Assembly (NCBI GenBank): GCA_000432275.1
Contig: HF995309.1
Span: forward strand, 1 to 10,802
Length of the DNA: 10,802 nt
Direction of reading: 5' to 3'
Origin: Proteobacteria bacterium CAG:495
Lineage (GTDB): Bacteria > Pseudomonadota > Alphaproteobacteria > RF32 > CAG-239
Part shown: one piece after another, positions 1-5,572 of the stretch
How positions within the stretch are numbered: position 1 is the stretch's first letter
Layout of the letters: every line of letters begins with the position of its first letter
Made by a program: the position numbers and the translations under genes
Notes under the pieces: generated by a model
Databases searched by the model: none
What the model saw: the letters and a program-made list of their open reading frames with translations, nothing else
What the model was told of the DNA's origin: nothing

Positions 1-137
1 GTAATAAAAACCAAAGCCGTTTGCTTTAATTTTTATTTTAACAAAAGATTGCTCGAATGTAAATAACTAATTGCACGAGCTGGACGGAAAATTTCTTGTC
101 AGAAAGCAGAGTCGGCTGTCGCTGGGGATCGGAGAAC

Positions 138-164
138 AAGTATTATATACTTATATTGTATAAG
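138..164. promoter_or_regulatory. Two overlapping AT-rich palindromes (operator-like)
   Basis: Two inverted repeats share bases. AAGTAT-TAT-ATACTT spans 138-152 and CTTATA-TTG-TATAAG spans 150-164; each has 6-bp arms and a 3-bp centre. They abut the possible -35 element of a plus-strand promoter (165-193), a position where a dimeric repressor could act. No regulator is identified, and AT-rich sequence gives such palindromes by chance fairly easily. Confidence 0.3.
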
Positions 165-193
165 TTGCGTCGGGAATGAAAATGAAGTATAAT
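165..193 (+). promoter_or_regulatory. Possible sigma70-type promoter
   Basis: A perfect TATAAT (188-193) lies exactly 17 bp after a weak -35-like TTGCGT (165-170). Transcription would start near 200 and run to the hairpin at 296-342. The -35 match is poor, so this rests mainly on the perfect -10 and the spacing. Confidence 0.35.
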
Positions 194-199
194 AAAACA

Positions 200-346
200 T
201 CAGTCTTAGAATGTCGTTTTACAAACATAAAACGTGTGGTGTGTGTGTGTGGAAGAAGAGTGCAGGCTTGAGAGCCCGTATTCAAGACATAAAACAAAGC
301 CCTTGAATTAAGAAGTTGAGGTTTCTTAAAATCAAGGGCTTTATCT
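200..346 (+). ncRNA. Candidate short RNA between a promoter and a terminator hairpin
   Basis: This interval follows the possible promoter at 165-193 and ends in the strong hairpin at 296-342. It contains a 7-bp stem, CGTTTTA (215-221) with TAAAACG (228-234), and a TG dinucleotide run (240-251). No convincing ORF fills it. It would converge on the minus-strand micro-ORF transcript and share the terminator. No known RNA family was recognised. It is listed as a candidate only. Confidence 0.22.
296..342. terminator. Strong hairpin, possible bidirectional terminator
   Basis: The 11-bp arms AAAGCCCTTGA (296-306) and TCAAGGGCTTT (332-342) enclose a second stem, TTAAGAA (308-314) with TTCTTAA (323-329). 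On the minus strand the hairpin is followed by TGTTTTATG and lies 18 bp past the stop of the 40-residue ORF. On the plus strand it is followed by ATCTTT. The stem is strong but the T-tract is imperfect in both directions. Confidence 0.6.
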
Positions 347-360
347 TTACAGATTAATTT

Positions 361-483
361 CTATGCCGATGTTTTTACCGCTTTTATAAGTGCTGCAATG
401 TCATTTATGGCAGTAACGGCTCCGACTGAAACGAGGAGAGCAAAAGCTATGATTGCGCAACCTCCAAGAATTGTCTGTATCAT
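361..483 (-). CDS. 40-residue hydrophobic peptide, unrecognised
   Basis: An ATG at 481-483 opens a 40-codon frame that ends in TAG at 361-363. The predicted peptide starts MIQTILGG. It has one hydrophobic stretch at about residues 4-26, rich in Ala, Ile, Leu and Val with a single Cys9, followed by a short amphipathic tail with Lys34 and Lys37. This suits a single-span membrane micro-protein. Support comes from context: a TTGACG-17-TATTTT promoter about 60 bp upstream on the same strand and a strong hairpin just after the stop. The start lacks a clear Shine-Dalgarno; upstream is an A-rich run. LGGC around Cys9 resembles a lipobox but has no basic or hydrophobic leader before it. It could be a small membrane regulator, a type I-toxin-like peptide or a chance ORF. 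No family was recognised. Confidence 0.5.
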   Translation of the reverse strand: MIQTILGGCAIIAFALLVSVGAVTAINDIAALIKAVKTSA

Positions 484-542
484 ACTAAATTTTTTTTAAG
501 TGTTGTTTTCTAATTTTATAATAAGATTTTGTTCTTATTTAT

Positions 543-571
543 AAAATACTCTCAAGTATGTCATTCGTCAA
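543..571 (-). promoter_or_regulatory. Sigma70-type promoter of the 40-residue ORF
   Basis: Read on the minus strand, TTGACG (566-571) is followed after 17 bp by TATTTT (543-548). The predicted start near 536 leaves a leader of roughly 53 nt before the ATG at 483. It lies just downstream of the sua5 stop, so the micro-ORF is likely transcribed on its own. Confidence 0.5.
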
Positions 572-584
572 GCGCTTATTGTCT

Positions 585-608
585 CTGGAATAAAAAAAAT
601 TATTCCAG
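585..608. terminator. Inverted repeat over the sua5 stop codon
   Basis: CTGGAATAA (585-593) and TTATTCCAG (600-608) form a 9-bp stem with a 6-nt A/T loop. The TAA stop of sua5 lies inside it. No T-run follows on the minus strand, so it is a weak terminator candidate and may instead protect the mRNA 3' end. Confidence 0.35.
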
Positions 609-1553
609 GTACGATGCCCGGCGGATACGGTCATTAATGGCGAGGCCGAGACCGGTTTCAGGTATCGGCGACATGGCAATGCCGCGGCATTCGGTGTGGG
701 TCTCCGCTTCACGCATAAAAGCGAACAGGTTGGCGGCCGCTTCGCGAAGATCACCGGCAGGGCTTAAATTGACGTCAGCGTTGCCGACATTGCCGAAACC
801 GATAAAAAATTCATCGGGACGGACATCCGTTTCAGCTACGTTGATGCGCATCGGCATACGCGGCGCATAGTGTTTGAGCAGTTGTCCGGGAGCGCTCGGC
901 TTGTTGGGGTCTCCGTGGGAGATGCAGACTTTTTCCCCGGTAAAGGCTTCTAATTCTTCTTTACTGAGGCCGCCGGCTCTGAGCATAACAATTTCAGGCG
1001 TCGTGAGGTCTATGATTGTCGTTTCGACGCCGATGGCGCAGGGACCACCGTCAAGAATCATATCAACCTTGTCTCCCAAACTTTCGGCCACGTGCCGTGC
1101 GGTAGTCGGCGAAATGCATTTGAAGCGGTTGGCTGAGGGAGCTGCAATAGGTACGCCGGCAGCTTTAATGAGCTTTAAGGCGAGGGGATGATTAGGCATA
1201 CGCACGGCAATGTTGGGCAGGCCGGAGCAGACCAGGTCCAGAGAAGCGTTGTTGTCTTTTCGTTTGAGCACAAAAGTAAGCGGTCCGGGCCAGAAGTGTT
1301 TGGCCAGTGCGATAACCCGTTCGTCGGTTTGGGCGTATTCGGAAAGAAAGTCGATTTCGGCAATATGCGAAATCAGCGGATCAAAAGACGGCCGTCCCTT
1401 GGCTGCAAAAATTCCGGCCACGGCGTCGGCGTTGTAAACGTTTGCTCCGAGGCCGTAGACGGTATCTGTCGGAAATGCCACAAGGCCGCCGTTTTTTATG
1501 GTATCGGCCGCTTTTTTGAGATTGTCGGGCGTGTCAGTATAAATATTGTTCAT
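600..1553 (-). CDS. ywlC: L-threonylcarbamoyladenylate synthase (Sua5/YwlC type)
   Basis: Makes threonylcarbamoyl-AMP from threonine, bicarbonate and ATP, the first step of t6A37 modification of ANN-decoding tRNAs, in the cytoplasm. The 317 residues match the long two-domain Sua5 form rather than the short TsaC. The YrdC domain (about 12-200) shows FPTDTVYGLG (27-36), KGRP (52-55), WPGPLT (88-93), VRMP (117-120), APSAN (138-142), SPT (148-150) and GVETTI (175-180). The linker to the C-terminal Sua5 domain carries the typical SAPGQLLKHYAP (220-231), and the end LGLAINDRIRRAS (302-314) is also characteristic. The ATG lies 20 bp inside the 3' end of the upstream SUKH-like gene with only a weak GAAGAC upstream, suggesting translational coupling. 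This housekeeping gene is last in an operon behind two accessory-looking genes. The family call is secure; the symbol follows the Bacillus name. Confidence 0.95.
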   Translation of the reverse strand: MNNIYTDTPDNLKKAADTIKNGGLVAFPTDTVYGLGANVYNADAVAGIFAAKGRPSFDPLISHIAEIDFLSEYAQTDERVIALAKHFWPGPLTFVLKRKDNNASLDLVCSGLPNIAVRMPNHPLALKLIKAAGVPIAAPSANRFKCISPTTARHVAESLGDKVDMILDGGPCAIGVETTIIDLTTPEIVMLRAGGLSKEELEAFTGEKVCISHGDPNKPSAPGQLLKHYAPRMPMRINVAETDVRPDEFFIGFGNVGNADVNLSPAGDLREAAANLFAFMREAETHTECRGIAMSPIPETGLGLAINDRIRRASYLE

Positions 1554-1971
1554 AGTTTGTCTTCAAAATGTGTTCAAGCGCCGCCGCAGCGGATGAATAT
1601 GCTTGTAGCACTTCACGGGTGTCTTTGTCAATTATTTGATACAGGTGCCGGGCAGGATTGTAGGCGAGATAGGAATATTCGTCGTAACCCAGTATCAGAA
1701 TCCGCTGCCGGCGGGGAAATTCCAACAAAGCGTTTTCATGGGCAATGTCGTAGGCAAAGCTTCCGGTTGGGTTGAAGCCGAAGATAACGCCCCAGCCGGT
1801 GGTTAATCCGTTAAAGTGGTGAAGAAAGCAGATAAAATCTTTCGGAAGCATGGGAAAGTTGTTCAGTGCCAGCTGTTTTTGTCCGCTGATGATGCTGCGT
1901 TGCTGCAAACTGGGGCCGGTGTGGCAGTCGCCTTGTCGGAGAATGTTATTAATAAGATCGGTTATAAGCAT
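1534..1971 (-). CDS. SMI1/KNR4 (SUKH)-like protein
   Basis: A 145-residue soluble protein. The fold signature of the SUKH superfamily is visible: LPKDFICFLHHFNG (42-55), matching the conserved LP-x3-x2-FL-x2-x-NG helix; a strand-rich stretch ILILGYDEYSYLAYNP (91-106), where these proteins carry an LG-x-D-x4-L-x-Y-D-like pattern; and a final helix AAAALEHIL (128-136). SUKH proteins are known as immunity proteins of polymorphic and contact-dependent nuclease toxins, and as regulators in eukaryotes. Here the gene follows an orphan with an HNH-like motif and overlaps it by 23 bp, the usual toxin-then-immunity order. It also overlaps the start of ywlC by 20 bp. The ribosome site is weak (CAGG about 10 nt before the ATG), again suggesting coupling. 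The family call is from motif pattern alone; the immunity role is inference. Confidence 0.6.
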   Translation of the reverse strand: MLITDLINNILRQGDCHTGPSLQQRSIISGQKQLALNNFPMLPKDFICFLHHFNGLTTGWGVIFGFNPTGSFAYDIAHENALLEFPRRQRILILGYDEYSYLAYNPARHLYQIIDKDTREVLQAYSSAAAALEHILKTNYEQYLY

Positions 1972-3049
1972 TTTTTAAAGCCTGATTTAACTGCATATTA
2001 GGATCAAAATGGCGGCGGGCGTATTCTTTTTCCCGTTCGAGGTTGCGCCGGATTTGGAACAATGGATCATAACCGCCATAAAAAATGGTGTTTGGGGGAA
2101 TTCGAAGCTGCAACGGGTAGTGAAAGCTGCGATGATAGGGTTCTTTGGGAACGACGCTGACATTGGGGAGCGCATTCATATCGCTCTTTTTTTCCATGTG
2201 ATTGAGACAGTGGACGTTTAGGTCATGGTGCATATTGTTTTCGTCGTTTATTCTTCCCCGGCTCATTTTGAACAAGCTGTTTTCGATATATTCGGGAGTG
2301 TACTGGCGGATGGACATAATGCTGCGGTACTGTTCTCCGTAACATTCGGCAAACAATTTGAGGTGGCGCGAACGCATGGGTTCATAAAGCGGTTTACGGG
2401 TGCGGCGCATCTCCGCCACCATCAGGTGGATGAAGTCATAGTGATTGAGGTCTTGAATGCGGTTGGGCGGAAGTTGGATTTGAGCCAGTTGTTGGCGAAG
2501 ACGGGAGGCGCTGTTCAAAAAATTCGGGTAGTTGGCGAATTCCTGCCAGGCGTAAGAGGAAAAAAGGTCGTAATGTTCGGGACGGTAGCCGGGGGAGCGC
2601 GGAAAACTGCGGCAGGAATTTATTCGTTCGTTATAGTCGGTGACGGTTTGGGCGTATATTGGAGTTGTTTGCCGTTCGGCGTCGTCAAAAGAAGTGGTGG
2701 GAATGAAAAAGTAGGCATCAAAGTCAAGGCGGCAGATTAATTTTTCTTCTTTGGTGGCATCAGGGATGCCGGGGGTGGGAACAAACGGGCGCAGGCCTGT
2801 GGATTTGAGGAGGAGGGCTACTTCTGTTTTCAGGCGTTCCACGCTTTTGCGGCTGGTGCGCGAAGGTTTGGATTCGTCAGGCCCGGGAGGATTGTCTTTG
2901 ATAATTTTGAGCTGGGCATTGCTGATGGCGTCTAATTTGTCGCGAATGGTGGCTACAAGTTTTCGCTCAATTCGCAGGCGGTCATCCAGGGTTAAAGAAC
3001 GGCTGCGTTTAAAGCTGCGCTTTTCTGAATCCGGTTTTAGTTGGGTCAT
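1949..3049 (-). CDS. Unrecognised 366-residue protein with an HNH-nuclease-like motif
   Basis: The start is the ATG at 3047-3049, preceded by a near-perfect Shine-Dalgarno AAGGAGG (3056-3062) 6 nt away. A GTG at 3091 is in frame but lacks such a site. The protein is basic, with a Lys/Arg-rich N-terminus (10-35) and no signal peptide or membrane span. Near the C-terminus, MHHDLNVH (273-280), N296 and the segment VPKEPYHRSFH (300-310) give HH-x20-N-x9-H-x3-H. This resembles the beta-beta-alpha-metal HNH fold of colicin DNases, where a paired HH, an Asn and H-x3-H form the active site; the H-x3-H spacing is identical. The next gene encodes a SUKH-like protein, a family that often neutralises nucleases. 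No secretion or trafficking domain was seen, so it is not a clear polymorphic toxin. The rest (residues 1-270) matches nothing I recognise. HNH assignment is tentative. Confidence 0.7.
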   Translation of the reverse strand: MTQLKPDSEKRSFKRSRSLTLDDRLRIERKLVATIRDKLDAISNAQLKIIKDNPPGPDESKPSRTSRKSVERLKTEVALLLKSTGLRPFVPTPGIPDATKEEKLICRLDFDAYFFIPTTSFDDAERQTTPIYAQTVTDYNERINSCRSFPRSPGYRPEHYDLFSSYAWQEFANYPNFLNSASRLRQQLAQIQLPPNRIQDLNHYDFIHLMVAEMRRTRKPLYEPMRSRHLKLFAECYGEQYRSIMSIRQYTPEYIENSLFKMSRGRINDENNMHHDLNVHCLNHMEKKSDMNALPNVSVVPKEPYHRSFHYPLQLRIPPNTIFYGGYDPLFQIRRNLEREKEYARRHFDPNMQLNQALKNAYNRSY

Positions 3050-3055
3050 TTTCTG

Positions 3056-3062
3056 CCTCCTT
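3056..3062 (-). promoter_or_regulatory. Shine-Dalgarno AAGGAGG fixing the start at 3049
   Basis: AAGGAGG on the minus strand lies 6 nt before the ATG at 3047-3049. It is the strongest ribosome site in the window and favours this ATG over the in-frame GTG at 3091. It implies much stronger initiation on the HNH-like gene than on the two overlapping genes behind it. Confidence 0.8.
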
Positions 3063-3148
3063 GCAAAACCAATTTCGTCTAACGATAACACAAGGGATTG
3101 AAGAGTCTATAGGCTTGTGCGGGGTTGTGAATTCTTTAAATGAATCGT

Positions 3149-3200
3149 TTGTGGAGAATTGTGAGAAATTTATAAATTTTTGAGAATTGACGTTTATAAT
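3149..3200 (+). promoter_or_regulatory. Possible pepA promoter region
   Basis: The 183-bp spacer between the divergent HNH-like gene and pepA is AT-rich near pepA. TTGTGG (3149-3154) precedes TATAAA (3171-3176) by 16 bp. A perfect TATAAT also occurs at 3195-3200 but has no properly spaced -35; a TTGACG (3187-3192) lies only 2 bp before it. Either could serve pepA. No clear minus-strand promoter for the HNH-like operon was found here. Confidence 0.35.
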
Positions 3201-3232
3201 GAAAAAAACGACAAGACAGGAAAGGACAGATT

Positions 3233-4696
3233 ATGCTTGAAATCGTATTCAGTGACGGCAAAATCGGCGCCAAAGCGGTAAAGATTATCGGTTTGGCCGA
3301 GAATTCGAAATTAAATTCGGCTTTTTTATCAAAAGATGAACAGGCTTTGGCAAAAAAGGCCATCATGCAGGCGAACTTCACCGGCAAAAAAAACAGTTTT
3401 GTTGAAGTTTTCGGTGCCAGCGGCAAAATTATCATTGCCGGTTTGGGAGAAAAGCCGGATGCCATTGCGTTGCAGACGCTGGGCGGTACTCTGGCCAGAA
3501 AACTGTTTAAGGACTGTGTGGCCTGTTTTTATGTTGAGGACATCAAAGGGTGCAAACTTTCGCATGAAGAAATAGCCCACAACGTCGCTTTTGGTCTGAT
3601 GATAGGCTCATACCGCTTTGACAAGTATTTTACCAAAAAGCGGCAGGATGAATATCCGAATCTTGAGCAAGTGATTTTTAAGGTAAAAAATCCCGAAGAG
3701 GTCAGCGAGAATTTTCGCGACTTTGCCGCCTTGGGCAATGCCGTGCGTTATGCGCGCGATTTGTGCAACGAGCCGGCGAACTATCTGACTCCGGAAGTTT
3801 TTGCCGCAGATATCAAGCGTTTGGAATATCTGGGGCTGGATATAGAGATTCTTGACCGGAAGCAATTGGAGGAAAAAGAATTTAACATGCTGCTTTCGGT
3901 GGCCCAGGGATCGGTCAACGAGCCTAAAGTCGCGATTTTGAAGTGGCGCGGCAAACCCGAGCAGGAAGAATTTGACATCGGTCTGGTCGGAAAAGGCGTT
4001 ACCTTTGACGCCGGAGGCATTTCTCTTAAGCCGGCAAACGGCATGTGGGATATGAAAGGCGACATGACCGGTGCGGCAGTCGTTGTGGCAAGCCTGAAAG
4101 CTTTGGCTTTACAGCGGGCGCCGGTCAATGCGGCGGGTATTGTCGGTTTGGTTGAAAATATGCCGTCCGGTTCGGCGACGCGTCCGGGAGACGTGGTCAC
4201 ATCCATGTCGGGGCAAACGGTGGAAATTCAGAATACCGATGCCGAAGGACGATTAGTCTTGGGTGATTGTCTGTGGTACATTCAAGAGACCTTGGGCGTT
4301 GACCGATTGATTGACGTTGCAACTCTGACCGGAGCGACGATGCGTGCTTTAGGGGACCAATATGCCGGTTTGTTTACCAATGACGACAGGATGTCCGCCG
4401 ATATGATTAAGGCCGGTGAGGAAAGTGCGGAACGTCTGTGGCGTCTGCCTCTGGGCGAAGGCTACAACAAAATGATTGATTCCGATATTGCCGACATGAA
4501 AAATATTGGCGGGGCCAATGCCGGAGGGTCAACGGCAGCTTGTTTTCTGCAACGTTTTGTTAAACCGGGCACCAAATGGTCGCATTTGGACATTGCCGGC
4601 GTCGATCGTGATGAAAAGGGGCATCCTTTGTGTCCCAAAGGAGCGACCGGTTTTGGCGTAAGGGTGATAAACCGTTATCTTCGCAATATATTTTAA
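3233..4696 (+). CDS. pepA: Leucyl aminopeptidase (M17 family, PepA)
   Basis: A cytoplasmic dizinc or manganese aminopeptidase, normally a hexamer, that releases N-terminal residues such as Leu and Cys-Gly during peptide turnover. At 487 residues it is full length (E. coli PepA is 503). The N-terminal macro-like domain covers about 1-160 and the catalytic domain about 170-487. Visible metal ligands are Lys254 and Asp259 (GKGVTFDAGG), Asp277 (MKGDM), and Asp336 and Glu338 in the family signature NTDAEGRL (334-341). The catalytic Lys266 (SLKP) and Arg340 are present. WRLPLGEGY (403-411), DMKNIGG (421-427) and GATGFGVR (470-477) are further family blocks. AAAGGA (3221-3226) lies 6 nt before the ATG. 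It is a single-gene unit, ending in a strong terminator shared with the convergent orphan gene. E. coli PepA also binds DNA in Xer recombination; nothing here tests that. Confidence 0.97.
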   Translation: MLEIVFSDGKIGAKAVKIIGLAENSKLNSAFLSKDEQALAKKAIMQANFTGKKNSFVEVFGASGKIIIAGLGEKPDAIALQTLGGTLARKLFKDCVACFYVEDIKGCKLSHEEIAHNVAFGLMIGSYRFDKYFTKKRQDEYPNLEQVIFKVKNPEEVSENFRDFAALGNAVRYARDLCNEPANYLTPEVFAADIKRLEYLGLDIEILDRKQLEEKEFNMLLSVAQGSVNEPKVAILKWRGKPEQEEFDIGLVGKGVTFDAGGISLKPANGMWDMKGDMTGAAVVVASLKALALQRAPVNAAGIVGLVENMPSGSATRPGDVVTSMSGQTVEIQNTDAEGRLVLGDCLWYIQETLGVDRLIDVATLTGATMRALGDQYAGLFTNDDRMSADMIKAGEESAERLWRLPLGEGYNKMIDSDIADMKNIGGANAGGSTAACFLQRFVKPGTKWSHLDIAGVDRDEKGHPLCPKGATGFGVRVINRYLRNIF

Positions 4697-4704
4697 GAGA
4701 AAAG

Positions 4705-4731
4705 AAAAGGGGGATTAAATCCCCCTTTTTT
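4705..4731. terminator. Bidirectional rho-independent terminator
   Basis: GGGGGAT (4709-4715) pairs with ATCCCCC (4719-4725) around a 3-nt loop, extended by A-T pairs. T6 follows on the plus strand, serving pepA, whose stop is at 4694-4696. On the minus strand TTTTCTTTTC follows, serving the convergent gene, whose stop codon overlaps the T-tract at 4730-4732. Confidence 0.9.
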
Positions 4732-5272
4732 ATTTGCTGCGGTCGGAAAGGTATTGATAAATATTTTGCAGTCTGTTTTGTGCATTGTATTCAACACCTT
4801 TAGCCTTATGGTTTTGAATGTTTTGATTGAGATGTTTGGCCCTGCGGGTGGTCGCATGCAGGTCGTTTTCGGCAGCAAACTCTTTAGCCTCGGGATTTCC
4901 GTTGGATTCAAAGTTCTCTTTATAAACGGCTTCGCTGTCGGCACGCATAAGGGCGGCAAACTTGTTTTGGGGGTTATGGGGATTTTTCGCCACTTCAACG
5001 TTACCGATGTGAGCAATGTATTCACAGATGGCGTTGTGCAGTTTTTGTGCTTCATTAAAATTGTCTTCGGTAAGGATATCGGAAAAGCCTTCGGTTTGAG
5101 ACAATGTTTTGACATGAAACTCAGCTTCACGGTTGATGGCACGCTGCAGGTTGCCGGGAAGGGCGTTAAACTCGCTTTCGCGATTGCCGTTGAAATAAAA
5201 GTTTTTGCTTACGATAAGTTTGACCTTGTCGGCATCCATTTTGAAAACAGTGGGGTTATTCTTATTTTCCAT
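4730..5272 (-). CDS. Hypothetical 180-residue hydrophilic protein
   Basis: No family was recognised. The ATG at 5270-5272 is preceded by AGGAGAG (5278-5284), a good ribosome site at proper spacing. The protein is soluble, polar and mostly helical in character, rich in Asn, Glu, Lys and Ala. It has a single Cys (83), no signal peptide and no membrane span. Residues 130-180 are basic and helix-prone with repeated Asn and Gln (KHLNQNIQNHKAKG at 146-159). A canonical promoter (5404-5432) and the shared terminator at 4705-4731 define a monocistronic unit with a leader of about 125 nt carrying two inverted repeats, suggesting regulated expression. A plus-strand antisense frame of similar length exists but lacks these signals. 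The gene looks real; the function is unknown. Confidence 0.75.
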   Translation of the reverse strand: MENKNNPTVFKMDADKVKLIVSKNFYFNGNRESEFNALPGNLQRAINREAEFHVKTLSQTEGFSDILTEDNFNEAQKLHNAICEYIAHIGNVEVAKNPHNPQNKFAALMRADSEAVYKENFESNGNPEAKEFAAENDLHATTRRAKHLNQNIQNHKAKGVEYNAQNRLQNIYQYLSDRSK

Positions 5273-5300
5273 AGATTCTCTCCTGAGAAAAAAAGTTTTA

Positions 5301-5312
5301 ATAACATGTTAT
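5301..5312. promoter_or_regulatory. Perfect 12-bp palindrome ATAACATGTTAT
   Basis: A perfect palindrome inside the leader of the 180-residue gene, about 17 bp upstream of its ribosome site. It could be an operator or a small RNA stem. Its binding partner is unknown. Confidence 0.3.
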
Positions 5313-5355
5313 GTGGTTAGTCTATTCGCCTGTACAAAACTGTCTATTAAATTAT

Positions 5356-5385
5356 ATGGTTTTTGCACTCATTTTATAAAACCAT
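5356..5385. repeat. Inverted repeat in the leader of the 180-residue gene
   Basis: ATGGTTTT (5356-5363) and AAAACCAT (5378-5385) are perfect 8-bp arms around a 14-nt loop. It lies just after the predicted minus-strand transcription start (about 5397), so the mRNA 5' end would fold into this stem. It may stabilise or regulate the leader. It does not match a riboswitch class I know. Confidence 0.35.
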
Positions 5386-5403
5386 TTCGGAAATTATGTC
5401 TAT

Positions 5404-5432
5404 AATATACCATGTGTACGAATGTTTGTCAA
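5404..5432 (-). promoter_or_regulatory. Canonical sigma70 promoter
   Basis: On the minus strand, consensus TTGACA (5427-5432) is followed after exactly 17 bp by TATATT (5404-5409). Transcription would start near 5397 and read the 180-residue gene, leaving a leader of about 125 nt. It is the best consensus promoter in the window. Confidence 0.7.
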
Positions 5433-5502
5433 ATTTTTGTCTTTACTTTGAGCCGATGCTGTGATAAATTTGTGCCAATCAGCAAAAATTATGAGTAAAT
5501 TA

Positions 5503-5531
5503 TTGGGTTAAGGCAAGAAGCTGCTTATATC
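5503..5531 (+). promoter_or_regulatory. Possible promoter of the DUF218 gene
   Basis: TTGGGT (5503-5508) and TATATC (5526-5531) are separated by 17 bp and lie about 40 bp before the ATG at 5573. The hexamers match only moderately. It is the best-spaced candidate in this spacer. Confidence 0.3.
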
Positions 5532-5572
5532 CGATGTTTTCCATATAGTATTAACTTCAAATAATTAAAGAT

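Noticed and set aside
1..60. Possible terminator of an upstream gene (AAAGC/GCTTT followed by T-rich sequence)
   Set aside because: The stem is only 5 bp and no gene end is visible in the window to support it.
240..251. TG dinucleotide run as a phase-variation tract
   Set aside because: It is only six units long and lies outside any supported reading frame or promoter spacer.
176..271. 31-residue plus-strand ORF through the TG repeat
   Set aside because: It starts upstream of the predicted transcription start, has no spaced ribosome site, and its sequence is dominated by the repeat and basic residues.
361..483. Lipoprotein reading of the 40-residue peptide (LGGC at residues 6-9)
   Set aside because: Only five residues precede the motif, too few for a signal peptide, and there is no basic N-terminus.
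1188..1775. 195-residue plus-strand ORF over ywlC and the SUKH-like gene
   Set aside because: It crosses the junction of two minus-strand genes, one of which is securely identified, and its translation shows no family motif.
2225..2740. 171-residue plus-strand ORF inside the HNH-like gene
   Set aside because: It is an antisense shadow; the minus frame has a near-perfect Shine-Dalgarno and spans the whole region without interruption.
3050..3091. GTG start at 3091 for the HNH-like gene
   Set aside because: It has no ribosome site, while the ATG at 3049 has AAGGAGG 6 nt upstream; the strong site would otherwise lie inside the coding region.
4754..5320. 188-residue plus-strand ORF opposite the 180-residue gene
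   Set aside because: It is the antisense of a hydrophilic gene, has no ribosome site, and runs through the promoter-leader region of the minus gene. The minus frame has promoter, Shine-Dalgarno and terminator.
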